Positions 44,081 to 55,906 of a stretch of DNA of 64,000 nucleotides are shown here, piece by piece. A program made the translations under genes and the position numbers. Where the stretch lies: contig OZ024825.1 of NCBI GenBank assembly GCA_964016985.1, positions 34,750,057-34,814,056 of the forward strand, given 5' to 3'. A model generated the notes under the pieces. That model made no database searches. It was not told the DNA's origin and saw nothing but the letters and a program-made list of their open reading frames with translations. The DNA is from Anodontia alba. Lineage: Eukaryota > Mollusca > Bivalvia > Lucinida > Lucinidae. Position 1 is the first letter of the stretch, and the number at the start of each line of letters is the position of its first letter.

Positions 44081-44760
44081 TACATTACTTACATCCATTG
44101 TTTATTGTAAACTTTTCCAGCTGACATACAGTGATCAGTTAGTTATGTATCTGCCATCACCTTCAATATTCTTTTAAGCAATATTCAGCCAGACTTGTTT
44201 TTCATTATGACTTGCTTTTTCTCTAAATGCTGAAGCAGTTTAAAGGAAACCTGCTAGTAATATTTGTCACGTGCCCTCCACGTTTTTTTTTATTATTGCT
44301 ATCCACTTTAACAGTTGCTTCTTTTTGCTAATGCTGGATACAGATTATGTAGCTAGTGAGATCAAAGAACAAAAGTTTCAAAGTTTTATTTAATTGTATT
44401 CTGAGCATATTGTGTCAACTTAATACAGTGAAAATTAGGTCACATTGTATTTAAACTTTTCAAGGTTTAATACTCTAATGAAACAATGGCTTAGCATAAT
44501 AATATGCATGCATAATAATCAGTTATACTGACATTTTATCTCTTTTTAGACCAAACTTGGAAAAATAAGAAAAAATATGCTAGAATTGTTACCAAATACT
44601 CCTCAACAAGCCTCGGATAATATTAGTATTGAATTAGATTATGAGACTGATTGAAGGAAAGTCTCACTATATTTTCACCTGACTTGCCAAATTTAAGCAG
44701 GTGAAAACTTACAAAACCAGTATTTAGAGTTGAAGTTCTTAAAACCATAAACAGTATCCA

Positions 44761-45003
44761 GGGTCCAGTTGTTCAAAGCGTCGTTAGCTTAACGAGCTCG
44801 TTAAGGATCATTATATGTTTTAGCGGATTCAATATACAATATTCTGATATTTTTTGCTGAAAAAAATGTGAGTAGCTTTTGCAATGCAAAAGCTACTCAC
44901 ATTTTTTTTTCAGCAAAAAATTTCAGCATATTTGCGTATGACTCGATGTAAATTTTAACGAATCGTTAACTAACGACGTCGTTAGCTTTGAACAACTGGG
45001 CCC
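44761..45003. mobile_element. MITE family P copy 5
   Basis: GGGTCCAGTTGTTCAAAGCG to CTTTGAACAACTGGGCCC. Central hairpin GTAGCTTTTGCAATGCAAAA. Nearly the inverse orientation of copy 2. Confidence 0.9.
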
Positions 45004-45247
45004 AGGCTTTAGCAATGCGCACATTGTAAAATTATTAACTATATTGTCAGTTGTTTGTATTTCACTGGTGACAGAGTACTTAAAATAGTTATTTAAATTA
45101 TTGATTAAAAAAAAAAAGTTAGTTGTTCTAATATGTAGGTGCAAACCATTATAATTATCTTTAATCTAAGAGACACCAGTTTAGAAAGTCACTAAGCAGT
45201 GTCTCTTGATGTTTTTGTTAATTTTATTTAAAAAAATTGTGTTCCTC

Positions 45248-45435
45248 ATAGCTTCAGAGAAGCATTTTTTTTTTCACCCAAAATTTGAAAAAGAATTGGT
45301 ATTTTAATCTTATTTCTCTACAAAAACCTACATTATGCATACTCATTTCTGTTGAGTACCCACAACATATATTTTGGTGGAGAAGTATAAAAAAAAAATA
45401 TGGCTACACCCTCTTATCTGGAGCTATGGTTCCTG
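45248..45435. mobile_element. MITE family Q copy, core partly deleted
   Basis: Ends CATAGCTTCAGAGAAGC / CTCTTATCTGGAGCTATG. The GAGGCACTTC palindrome is missing; TACTCATTTCTGTTGAGTA is left at the centre. Confidence 0.75.
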
Positions 45436-45687
45436 TCTTCAGGGAGAAGCAGATTTTTTTTTTAATATAATAATTCCATGGTTTAATTATCATAAAATGC
45501 TCTATTAGCAATTGCAACCCTTGATTGTTTGCTTGAAGTAATCAAAAGAAAATGTTATCTTTTTTGGGCACAAATTGCATTTATTCAGATGCTAGTAATT
45601 GTGTTGTGGTTTTTTGGAGCTTGTCAATATCTGCCCACCAGTTGCATATTATATTGCATTCCAGTAGGATGAAGAAAGTGTTATGCT

Positions 45688-45920
45688 GGGCCCAGTTGTT
45701 CAAAGCGTCATAAGCTTAACGAGCTTGTTAAGGGTCATTTCGTTAACTGTTTTAGTGGATTCAATATGCAATATTCTGATATTTTTTGCTGAAAAAATGT
45801 GAGTAGCTTTTGCAAAGCTACTCACATTTTTTCAGCAAAAAATTTCAGCAGATATGTGTATCACTCGATGTAAATTTTAACAAATCGTTAACTAACGACA
45901 TTGTTAGCTTTGAACAACTG
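45688..45920. mobile_element. MITE family P copy 6
   Basis: GGGCCCAGTTGTTCAAAGCG to CTTTGAACAACTGG. The right end is clipped by a few bases. The centre is shortened to GTAGCTTTTGCAAAGCTACT. Confidence 0.88.
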
Positions 45921-45944
45921 GCTTTTTATTACCTTTGTGAGGAA

Positions 45945-46145
45945 AGATTCATTTATTCCTTGATAATGCAGCATTAATCTTCCTACACCCTCTGCGAAAT
46001 TCAGCTGACAGTGACATATTTTTTTTTTTTTCATTTCCCAGAAAATAGGGTAGACATTTCTATTTACATGAAATGACAAGTCCTATTTTCTTGGAAAATT
46101 TATGAAAAAATATTTCAAAATGCCTGCTGAAATTGTTACTTGTTG
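45945..46145. mobile_element. MITE family R copy
   Basis: TCATTTCCCAGAAAATAGG with GACATTTC, and the inverted ACATGAAATGACAAG with CCTATTTTCTTGGAAAAT. Confidence 0.6.
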
Positions 46146-46191
46146 TGCTGAGTGTTAAACTTAAGACTGCCAGTAATTATTATGTTTTCAG

Positions 46192-46388
46192 AGGACTTGG
46201 TTAAGGAGGAGTATTTTGTGGTAATTCGGGTAAAGTTTTTCATATTTCTACATAAAAAACATAAGTTGTGGGTACTCAGAAGAGCCTCACTGAGGCGCTT
46301 CTAATGAGTACTCACAACATACGTTTTTATGGAGAGCTGGAGAAAATTATCCTGGAATTATCACAAATCCTCCTTAAGAAGTCCTCTG
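46192..46388. mobile_element. MITE family Q copy (diverged ends)
   Basis: GTTGTGGGTACTCAGAAGAG and GCGCTTCTAATGAGTACTCA form the core. The outer ends are GGACTTGGTTAAGGAGGAG / CTCCTTAAGAAGTCC. Confidence 0.7.
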
Positions 46389-46511
46389 TGTTTTTGTGCT
46401 TTATCATACAAGAATTTTCATACATAGTGCTATATACTGTTTCCCAGTACTTGCCATTTTTATTGCTATATTTTGAAATGCTTTGGAAAAGATGTTGTTC
46501 AAGATATGGTC

Positions 46512-46722
46512 ATGGCTCCAGATAAGAGGCGTATCCAGAAAATTGTTTTTCTTATTTTTCCTTGAAAACTTACATTATGGGTACTCATTAGAAGTGCCTT
46601 GAGGCACTTCTATTAGAAGTGCCTTGAGGCACTTCTAATGAGTACCCACAATGTAAGTTTTCATGTAGAACTAAGAAAAAAATCTATGTTTTTGGTCGGA
46701 AAAATGCTCATCTTGAGCTCTG
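46512..46722. mobile_element. MITE family Q copy with duplicated core
   Basis: ATTAGAAGTGCCTTGAGGCA occurs twice in tandem (46589-46640), with GAGTACCCACAATGTAAG after it. Left end GGCTCCAGATAAGAGG; right end TCATCTTGAGCTC. Confidence 0.85.
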
Positions 46723-47286
46723 TGTGGTGCAAATGATACAAGCTGGACCAAAACCAAAGAAACAATATGACATTTGGAACAGCCAAGATCCGTACAGTTG
46801 ATCAGTCAGCTGTTTGGGTGATGTAAGGAATGCGTAAAGAGTGAAGTTAAGATTGTGCAGATGGGCAGGCTGATATAAATCTTCCCTGTTCAAATATGAC
46901 ATGTTGTTTTTTTACTTGTATTCAATCATGTATACTGCAATTGTCACCAGAAAATGTAGTAAAGTGCAGAAATAATAAAAGTGCTTGAATGTAAAGTTTT
47001 CTTTTCTTTTATATCAATCCCGTCCGCTAGTGAAACGGACATATTGGCAAAAGCAGGATTCAATTTGTCCATAATTTCGTTACATTGCTTGTTGGGCTAT
47101 AACTCATTAATCTCTGGAATATTTTCATGAAACTTCATACTCTAAGCTTGGTGAGATGATGTGTCATGATATATTTGTCCTTGCCATGTACAACGGGATG
47201 TAGCAATCTCGTTTCATTGAAAACCACACTTAAGTGGATTGAACACACTTTCAGGAGAGGAAACTCAAAATTGTTTTTGTACCTTT

Positions 47287-47347
47287 CTGACACAAAATGA
47301 CCCACAAGAGTTGATATGTTAAACCCCAACACAATAAAAAAAAAAAA
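47287..47347 (+). mobile_element. SINE-B 3' fragment
   Basis: CTGACACAAAATGACCCACA, then GTTAAACCCCAACACAATAA and an A-run: only the tail of the SINE-B family. Confidence 0.8.
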
Positions 47348-47528
47348 ACCTTTCTGAAAAGGGATCTACTCTAAAAGGAAGGAATTTGCTCCCTGTGGGG
47401 AAACAAGAACAAGAAGCTACTGAAGTTGTTTTCCTTGTACAAAATGGTGTAAAATCTACCAGATGTAGCCATTCCCTTTAATCACTCCTCTCCAGCAATC
47501 ACGCAGCATAGTTCCAGAAAAAAAAATC

Positions 47529-47728
47529 ATGGAGATTGGTCATGATATATTTTCTACGATCATTTGTTCCCTTCCACTGATTCTAGAAGGGTAGTTGTCA
47601 GTTTCTGGAAGAAGTTTGTGCACAAGACTATTTAACTGCTATGCCTGCCCAGGAAAAAATGTGATTAAGTAAAATGTGGGCTCAAATGACCTTTTTAAGT
47701 GCTGACTGGGCAGATAAACTCCAAACTA
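47529..47728 (+). mobile_element. SINE-A copy 3, strongly diverged
   Basis: Follows the SINE-A body in order (CATGATATATTTTCTACG, CTTCCACTGATTCTAGAAGG, TGACTGGGCAGATAAAC) with many changes. The head is not recognisable. Confidence 0.7.
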
Positions 47729-47734
47729 ACCAAC

Positions 47735-47885
47735 CAAGAGGGGTGCCAGGTAAATAGTTTTCTTATTCGCGAAAACTTAGGTACTTATTACAAGTGCCTT
47801 GGTGAGATGCTTCTAGTGAGTACCCTCAACATTTTGTTGTGAGGGAATAAGAAAAATATCTACCGTACTTTTAGGTTGAAACATA
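47735..47885. mobile_element. MITE family Q copy (diverged)
   Basis: GTGCCTTGGTGAGATGCTTC core with GAGTACCCTCAACATT and GGGAATAAGAAAAATATC at the right. Confidence 0.55.
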
Positions 47886-48131
47886 TTTTGACCATATATT
47901 CAGAGTAGTTCACCTGTTGAATACAAAATTCAGCCCCAAGATATTCTATCAGTTATGTTTGCAGTCCTATATGATGTGTATATGGCCACTTACCTATTTT
48001 ATACTGAAGACACACACACTATATATAGGAAGAGTCAAATTTCAATTCCGAATAAACCATTAGTTAGTTTTTATGGGATGGGAGAATGAAAGTTTGTGCG
48101 CGAAATCTGGGTCACATGACCAGGATGGCTG

Positions 48132-48785
48132 CCATAAGGTCAAATTGGGTCACTTAGTCATTTGTATGGAAAAAGGCAAAACTGGATTTTCTGAAACTAT
48201 TTATGCAATTAGCTAAAGAATTTTCACAGATACCAAAGGTAAAGGTCATTTACTGACCTTGGTCCTGGGATCCTCATTCCGTAGTTTAGTAGTTTTAAAA
48301 TCTCTCGGCTGATTGAAGCCAAACTGCATATAGCCTCATTGGGGTTAAGAAATAAATGTTTGGGATCTGGGTCACATGCCAAAGATGATCGTTATGCCTA
48401 TATATGGTAAAAATATAGATCGATCTTCGGTGAAGTTGATGTGGGAACTCTATTACCCAAACATAACTGAATATATAATCAACTTACACAATTGTTAAAA
48501 GAAAAATATAAGAAAGTGAAACACTATAAAACAATTAACAAAAAGGTCCACATTGAAAATACCACATTGCAACGGTCAGGAATGAATTGGAGAAGTTAAC
48601 AGTATCCAGGACCAAGGTAAATAAATGACCTTGACCTTTGGTATGTATGAAAGTTCATTTAGCGGACTGCGTAAATCAACTTTGATGTCACAGGTTACAA
48701 CAGAATCAGAAAATCCAGTTTCACCTTTTTCCCCCGTACAAAAGACTAATTGACCGAATCTGACCTTACCATAAAAATTAAAGGT
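48132..48785. mobile_element. Long inverted-repeat element
   Basis: The left arm (48132-48295), with AAACTGGATTTTCTGA, AAAGGTCATTTACTGACC and TTGGTCCTGG, reappears inverted at 48596-48785 (CCAGGACCAAGGTAA, TCAGAAAATCCAGTTTCACC). Arms are about 165-190 bp and imperfect, with a spacer of about 300 bp. No transposase. True ends not determined. Confidence 0.6.
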
Positions 48786-48899
48786 CATCATTTGAACAAT
48801 CTTGATAAGAGCCACCAATGCTGCACACCAAGATACAAGGTCATCGGCCATTCAGTTCCTGAAAGGAAGACTTTCAAAGATTTTTACCATATATAGTAC

Positions 48900-49985
48900 T
48901 GCTAAGATTAGTAACATCCTAGTGAACATGGGTTTCACTACATTTAGACATTGTGTTCACTAATAGTGAAACTCAGAGTAGACTACAGTTCTTGATTTGC
49001 TAACTTGGTGTTCAATCCATGTCTCCCTGCAAAATGTATAGCATGCCAAACTAACAAGGCTACTACAAAACAAATCTGTCACATAAATGGCTCATAATTG
49101 TACTTCTGGATAAATGAATGAAAAAATGAATGAATGAATGTAAATATACATTTTAGTAATAAATATGCGACTGGATTTTGTAATGATATCAAAGAAAGAA
49201 AGAAAGAAAAAAGAGCTATAATCTGAGAGAAAGAAATATAAATTGTGAGAGAGAATGACTGAATTCAAAGACCTTTTAGTTCTAAATATTCAACTTGATT
49301 TTGTAATGATATCAATCAAAAAAAAAAAATACAAACTGAGAAAGAAAAAGATAGTAAGAACAAATATCAAGTGAGAAGGAAAAGAAAAAAAAAAGTTGAA
49401 AGAAATTAAACGAATGAAAGCAATTATCGTGAAAATAAATAAATAAGGTGATTAAAACGGTAATAAATATTGCATGTCAAACTAACGTTTTACAAAAAGA
49501 TCCGCGAAAAAATCTCATAACTGCTATTACGATGTATTATTACCAGGTGTTCTCTGTAACTGATGCATTTCTATATTTGATCCGGGCCTTTATTTCCCAC
49601 AAAAAGTTACCTTAAGTATTCAGACAGCTTAACTCTTTGCCAGACTTATCGTAAAATTTGACCACGCCAGTTTTTACCACCTGTCTAAAAATTGCGGGAT
49701 AAGTGGCAAACAGTGCAGGCATTGATCATTCAGCGATGTTTGATCTGGGTCTAAACTGTTCAGGTTTATCAGTCCAAACACTCAGGGTAACTAGAGTATG
49801 TATGCCATAATTTATGAACAGCATCAGAACAGTCTTATTTTAGTCTTCTATGTATGTATGTATGTATGTATGTATGTCCAATCACTCAAGGTAACTAGAG
49901 TATGTATGCCATAATTTATGTACAGCATCAGAACAGTCTTATTTTAGTCTTCTAGGTTTGTATGTATGTATGTATAATAATAATT
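48900..49985. other. Unassigned DNA with simple repeats
   Basis: Includes GAAT-, GAAA- and GTAT-type microsatellites (49100-49140, 49190-49210, 49850-49875, 49960-49975). A 90-bp segment around 49780-49845 is repeated at 49890-49955 (GGTAACTAGAGTATGTATGC). No gene seen. Confidence 0.5.
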
Positions 49986-49992
49986 TCTGCCT

Positions 49993-50105
49993 TAACCCAG
50001 TCAGCATTCTATGTAAATCTATATCTGGCCGTCATCGGCCCGTCAGGGTAGCTGACGGGCCGCTGACGGCCCGATGTAGATTTACGTAGAATGCTAGCTG
50101 GGTTT
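49993..50105. repeat. GC-rich foldback MITE
   Basis: Outer AACCCAGTCAGCATTCTA / TAGAATGCTAGCTGGGTT and inner GGCCCGTCAG / CTGACGGGCC arms make a nearly complete palindrome of about 110 bp. Confidence 0.8.
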
Positions 50106-51283
50106 ATCTGGAATGCTGGTCGGTTATCAGTGAGTCGTTTGCAGTAAATAAAAAATGAGTTAATTTAATTTGTTGTTTGTTCGATTTTTTTCACTTCAAA
50201 ATGTCCTTTCACCAGATGCAAACATCGACGACAGAGATCAGAATGTGCATCTGATAGGACTTTCTTTTTCGTCGATATATCTGCAGTATTTAGTGATCCT
50301 GCGCACGTAATGTAGATCTGAATGCGCAAGATCATGTGGGATTTCGTTGCCTGCGTCTGGCATAAGGATTCCTTTTCTTTTTGTGTATTGAATGTTAAGA
50401 CTGCAATACCCTCCCTCTTCCCGCCCCGCAGCCGCCCCCCCCCCCCGCCCCTCACACCCCTCCCGCAAAATGTATTTTTATGGAATATACTTACTGTTTT
50501 CAGCAAGTCCGTCGTTCAGTGATTTCGTTTGCAATTAAATTCTTTCTATATCACTTCAAAACCGTCTGTCGGATTTTGCTCAGATTTAAACAATTTATAA
50601 GTGATATGAAAATCGGAACAGAAAGGTCAATTCTACAAGAGTTAAGTGTCTTTGTGATACTTACTTTATACTGTTTGTATAAATGACTACTGTCCTTTCG
50701 ACATCTCTTGGAAAGAAGTTTTTTGCTTGGCGTTTTATTTTAAATGAAAATATTTTGTTCTGATTGACCATATCTTATCAGAAACCATTTGTCTTTTATG
50801 TTTCTGTGTTTTTTTTCTCAAATATTTACACAAAAATTAAAGTTACGGCCAAAAGTTGGTTTGACCTATGCAATTTCTATAGTAAAGTGATTTTTTGGAA
50901 TGTTTGTCTAAGAAAATATTTTTTACTTTTCTTTGCTGAATTTGAATTATTGACGTTTTACAACAATATTGTGAAAATTTCAGAAAAGTTGAACAGGGGG
51001 AACTTGTTGAAATTTGGGCTCCTAGTTACCTACCCTACAGATTTCTGCATGGTTTGGCTCATTTTTACTATGGGAAAAAGTGAAAATATTTAATTTTTTA
51101 AAAACCAATGACTAGAATAAAATGTTTTACACATAGGTAGTTACGACAAAAGATTTTGCATTAAATCATGACAAAAATTTGCAAATTTACTTCTTCTGTG
51201 TAAAGCGTCAAGCAAAAAACGACTTTCTGAAAGATGTTGAAAGCACAGTAATTGTACAAACATTGTGAAATAAACTCCTATTA
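50106..51283. other. Unassigned AT-rich DNA
   Basis: Frames of 60-113 codons occur on both strands but show no family motif; one runs through a C-rich tract at 50430-50465. No gene is called. Confidence 0.45.
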
Positions 51284-52182
51284 ATTATGCCCCCAACTTT
51301 GAATGTTACTTCTGGCTTGTTCGTTCTTTCGTTCGTTACGTTCGTTCGTTCGTCACGCTTTCTTGTGCATAGCATAACTTTAGAACCATGTATGCTAATG
51401 TTTTGAAATTTCATATATCGATTCCTCATGGAAAAATAGGTGACCCGTATTTTTTTTTCTTATCCGAATTATCTCCCATTTTAGAGTTATTTCCCTTTTA
51501 ATAAAATAACATTGAATCTCGTTAGCAAGATATATAAAAAAGTATTTGAGCTAGAGCCTTGATATTTGGTACATTGAATGGAACTGAGGAGGATCACTTG
51601 ATTAAATTTTCAACCAATTAAATGAAATGTTGTTGGAGTTGTGGCCCTTTGCAATTTTTTTTTGTCATTTAATGTTGTTGCTTTCTTGTGCATAGCATCA
51701 CTTTAGAATCATTTGTGCTAATGGTTTGAATTTTCATATATGGATTCCTTATGAAAAAAATATGTGACCCGTATTTTTTTCTTATACGAATTCTTATACG
51801 AATTATCTCCCATTTTAGAGTTATTTCCCTTTTAATAAAATAATATTGAAATCTCGTTAGCAAGATATCTAAAAAAATAGTATTTGATCAAGTGCCTTGA
51901 TATTTGGTATACTGATTGAGACTGAGGAGGATGATTAAATTTGCACCCAATTAAATGAAATGTTATTGGAGTTACGGCCATTTGCATTTTTTTGGGCATT
52001 TAAGCTTTATTGTGCATAGCATAAGTTTAGAATCATGTATGCTAATGTTTTGAAATTTCATGTATGGATTCCTCATGAAAAAATAGGTGGCCCGTATTTT
52101 TTTTTCTTTTCCAAATTACCTCCCAGTTTAGAGTTATTTCCCTTTTAATAAAATAATATTGAAGTCTCGTTAGCAAGACATC

Positions 52183-53790
52183 CCTCAAGAATTCAAGGAT
52201 GCAATAATTATCCGCCTATTCAAAAGGAAAGGGAATCCTCAAGTCTGTGACAATCATCGAGGCATCTCTTTATTATTGCTGGGAAGATCCTTGCTAGGGT
52301 CCTACTGAATCGATTGAATGAACACCTTGAACAGTCATGGCTTCTACCAGAAAGCCAATGTGGATTCAGGAAAGACAGAGGAACAATAGACATGATCTTT
52401 ACAGCACGACAGCTTCCAGAAAAATGCCAGAAACAGAATGTGGACCTCTACATAACCTTTTGAACCTTACAAAGCATTCGACACAGTCAGTCGTGAGGGA
52501 CTTTGGAAAATCATGGCAAAGTTTGGGTGTCCTGCCAAATTCATAGCAGTTCCATGATGGTATGCATGCAAGGGTCCAAAATTATGGAGAGTTTTCTGAT
52601 CCATTCCCTGTGACAAATGGAATTAAGCAAGGCTGTGTACCAGCTTCAACACTGTTCAGCATGATGTTTTCTGCCTTGCTAACAGATGCTTTCCAGGATG
52701 GTGACAATGGTATAATTATTAAGTATTGCTTTGATGGGAAACTTTTCAACCTAAGAAGGTTGCAAGCTAAATCCAAGGTGCAGACAGAGGTGCTAGACGA
52801 GTTCTTCTTTGATGATGACATGGCAAAGGGTGCTCCAACAGAAGAGAAAATGCAAAAAAAGGTGTGGATCAAGTATCTGATTCATGTGACAGCTATGATC
52901 TCACAATCGGCATCAAAAAGACTGAGGTAGTATATCAGCCAGACCTGGAAAGTCTTACAAGGAGCCTACCATCGCAGTGAAAGGTCAACGACTGCAAGTG
53001 ATAGACAAGTTCACCTAGCTTGGAAGCACATTGTCTAGAGTTGTGCACATTGATGATTAAGTCAATGCTAGGATTGCCAAAGCTAGTGCAGCATTTGGCC
53101 GGCTACGTGGAAGTATTTTGGACCGAAGTGGAATTAGACTTAACACAAAGCTGAAAGTACACAGACCGGTGGTGCTGCTAATACTATTATACGCATGCGA
53201 AACTTGGACAGTTTGCCAAAAGACTGAACCACTTCCATACAAGCTGTCTTAGAAAACGTGTAAAGATCAAGTGGCAAGACAGGATTCCAGACACAGAAGT
53301 CCTGAAAAGGGCAGAGATGCAGAGTATACATACTCTTCTGAAATTGGCACAGTTAAAATGGACAGACCATTTTACCAGAATGCCTGATGAACGTTTGCCA
53401 AAGAAAATCCTCTATGGAGAACTTTAAGTTGGAAAACGCTCCCATGGTGGTCAGAAGAAGCCATACAAGGACACCCTCAAAGCCTCCCTTAAAGACTTCA
53501 ACATACCAACAGAGTCGTGGGAACACATTGCACAGGATCGAACAAAGTGGCGAGGCCTTATAAGAAGGGGAGCTGGTGAATACGAAGCAAAAAAGAATCA
53601 GCGAAGCTGAGCAGAAACGTGCACAGCGGAAAGCTACAGGTAAGGCATCACCAAGAGAGCTTTCTTCCTCCGACCTCTCTTGTTCTATCTGCAACAGGCA
53701 GTTTAGAGCTAAGATTGGTCTTATCAGCCATCTTAGAACACACAAATATGAACACATCACACAGATGATTAGGATTGATCATTGTCAGTA
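52183..53790 (+). pseudogene. LINE C reverse transcriptase pseudogene with C-terminal C2H2 finger
   Basis: The RT part starts at PQEFKDAIIIRLFKRKGN and HRGISLL, then CGFRKDRGTIDMI, KAFDTVSREGLW (motif A), NGIKQGCVPASTLFSMMF (motif B), and a damaged motif C where FFDDDM replaces YADDM (about 52805-52822). Then a thumb region (FGRLRGS, LYACETWT), KDTLKASLKDFNIPTESWE, and a C-terminal zinc finger CSICNRQFRAKIGLISHLRT-H (53675-53740). A C-terminal C2H2 finger is known in some invertebrate LINEs. Multiple stops and frameshifts are present (for example near 52270, 52465, 52555, 52928 and 53250). Non-functional. Confidence 0.9.
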
Positions 53791-53807
53791 ATGACAGACG
53801 AAAGAGA
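52183..53807 (+). mobile_element. LINE C: 5'-truncated non-LTR retrotransposon in T3
   Basis: A 1625-bp insertion flanked by TAGCAAGACATC (52171-52182) and TAGCAAAACATC (53808-53819), a 12-bp target duplication with one mismatch. It encodes the RT and C-terminal parts of a LINE ORF. The interruption is plain because the T3 unit resumes after it. Confidence 0.93.
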
Positions 53808-55197
53808 TAGCAAAACATCTCAAAAAGTATTTAAGCTAGAGTATTGATATTTAGTATCCTGATTGGGACTGAGGAGGAGATCACCTGATTTAACTCCAAA
53901 CCAATTAAATGAAATGTTGTTGGAGTTATGGCCCTTTGCAATTTTTGGCCATTTAATATTGCTGCTTTATTGTGCATAGCACAACTTTAGAACCATGTAT
54001 GCTAATGTTTTAAATTTTCATATATGGATTCCTCATGAAAAAATAGGTGGTCCGTATTCTTTTTCTTATCCGAATTATTTCCCATTTTAGAGTTATTTCC
54101 CTTTTAATAAATAACATTGAAATCTCGTTAGCAAGATATCTAAATATATATATGAGTTAGGTCCTTGGTATTTGGTATACTGATTGGGATTGAGGAGTAG
54201 ATAAACTGATTACATTTTCAACTAATTAAATGAAAATGTTGTTGGATTAATGGCCCTTTGCAATTTCTGGCCATTTAATGTTGTTGCTTTCTTGTGCATT
54301 GCAAAAGCTTGGAATCATGTAAGCTAATGTTTTGAAATTTCATATATGGATTCCTCATGAAAAAATCGGTGACCCGTATTTTTTTCTTATCCGAATTATC
54401 TCCCATTTTAAAATTATTTCCCTTAAATAAAATAATATTGAAATCTTGAAATCTCGTTAGCAAGTTATCTCAAAAAGTATTTGAGTTAGAGCCTTGATAT
54501 TTGATAAACAGATTGGAGCTGAGGAGGAGATCACCTGATGAAATCTTAAACCAGTTAAATGAAATGTTGTTGGAGTAATGGCCCTATGCAATTTTTGGCC
54601 ATTTAATGTTGTTGCTTTATTGTGCATAGCATAAGTTTAGAACCATGTATGCTAATGTTTTGAAATTTCATGTATGGATTCCTCATGAAAAAAGAGGTGA
54701 CCGTATTTTTTTCTCATCCGAATTATCTCCCATTTTAGAGTTATTTTCCTTTAAATAAGATAACATTGAAACCGTTAGCAAGATATCTGAAAACGTATTT
54801 GAGCTGGAGCCTTGACATTTGGTGTACTGATTGGGACTGTGGAGGAGAGCATAAATTTTCGACCAATTAAATGAAATCTTGTTAGAGTTATGGCCCTTTG
54901 CAATTTCTGGCCATTTAATGTTGTTGCTTTATTGTGTATAGCGTAACTTTAGAATCATGTATGCTAATGTTTTGAAATTTCATATATGGATTCCTCATGA
55001 AAAAAATATGTGACCCGTATTTTTTTTTCTTATCCGAATTATCTCCCATTTTAGAGTTATTTCCCTTTTAATAAAATATCATTGAAATCTCGTATATGTG
55101 TACTGTTGTTACCGTCATGGGCAAGCTATGTTGGAGTCAAGCAGTGTTAGAGTCAGGCAGTTGGGGGCATAGTAATTTACAAACACCAGCTCTAGTT

Positions 55198-55905
55198 AAA
55201 GCTTGCATTGGATCTTTCAACACCTTGTAGAAATGGTGCAGCCATATTGAAGATGTGCATGTGGAAGTTTGATGCTGATTTTTTTCAACGAACTGACAGG
55301 GACTAGAACTTGCCGATTTTCCGAGTAATTCTTATTATACGATATTTTGTAGTACGACTTACAGTGCGTACTTTGTGTAATCGACTCCTCTTACAGCTTT
55401 TATTGGATCTGTTCAACGCTTTGTAGAACTGATACAGATCGACATAGTTAAGATGTACCTGTGGAAGTTTGATTCTGAAAAAAAAAAGAAAAAAAAGAAA
55501 AAAAGACAAATTGACAGGGTTGGGAACTTAATTACCCATTTTCGGAGTAATTCTTACTTTATGGTGTTTGTATTATGACTTATAGTACATACTGTCTTTA
55601 AATAACTCCTCTTACAGCTCTTATTGGATCTGTTCAACACTTTGATGCAGGCATATTGACGATGTGCAGCCGGAAGTTTGACATTTTTTCCCCAAACTTA
55701 CAAGTTTCGGAGTGATTCTCACTATATGTTGTTTGTATTATAGCTTATAGTATACACATTGTGTAATAAACTCCTTTTACAGCTTTGACGGGATCTTTTC
55801 AACACTTTGTAGAAATGATATAGGCTCTGAGGAGGTAGGCGTTTTGAAGATGTGCATTCGAAAGTTTGATGCTAAAAATATTTTTTGAGAAACTTACAGG
55901 GTTAG
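55198..55905 (+). repeat. Short tandem array T5, about 190-bp unit
   Basis: Four units carry TTGGATCTTTCAACACTTTG-like words, GATGTGCATGTGGAAGTTTG and ACTCCTCTTACAGC, starting near 55198, 55396, 55618 and 55780. The Naiad copy begins inside the last unit. Confidence 0.75.
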
Positions 55906-55906
55906 G

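Larger units (their letters stand above)
51284..55172 (+). repeat. Tandem array T3, about 335-bp unit, with inverted ends
   Basis: Units contain TTGTGCATAGCATAACTTTA, GCTAATGTTTTGAAATTTCA, GGATTCCTCATGAAAAAAT, TCTCGTTAGCAAGATATC and GAAATGTTGTTGGAGTTA. The array opens with TATGCCCCCAACT and closes with AGTTGGGGGCATA, so it has short inverted ends like T2. LINE C (52183-53807) interrupts it. It is non-coding. Confidence 0.85.
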
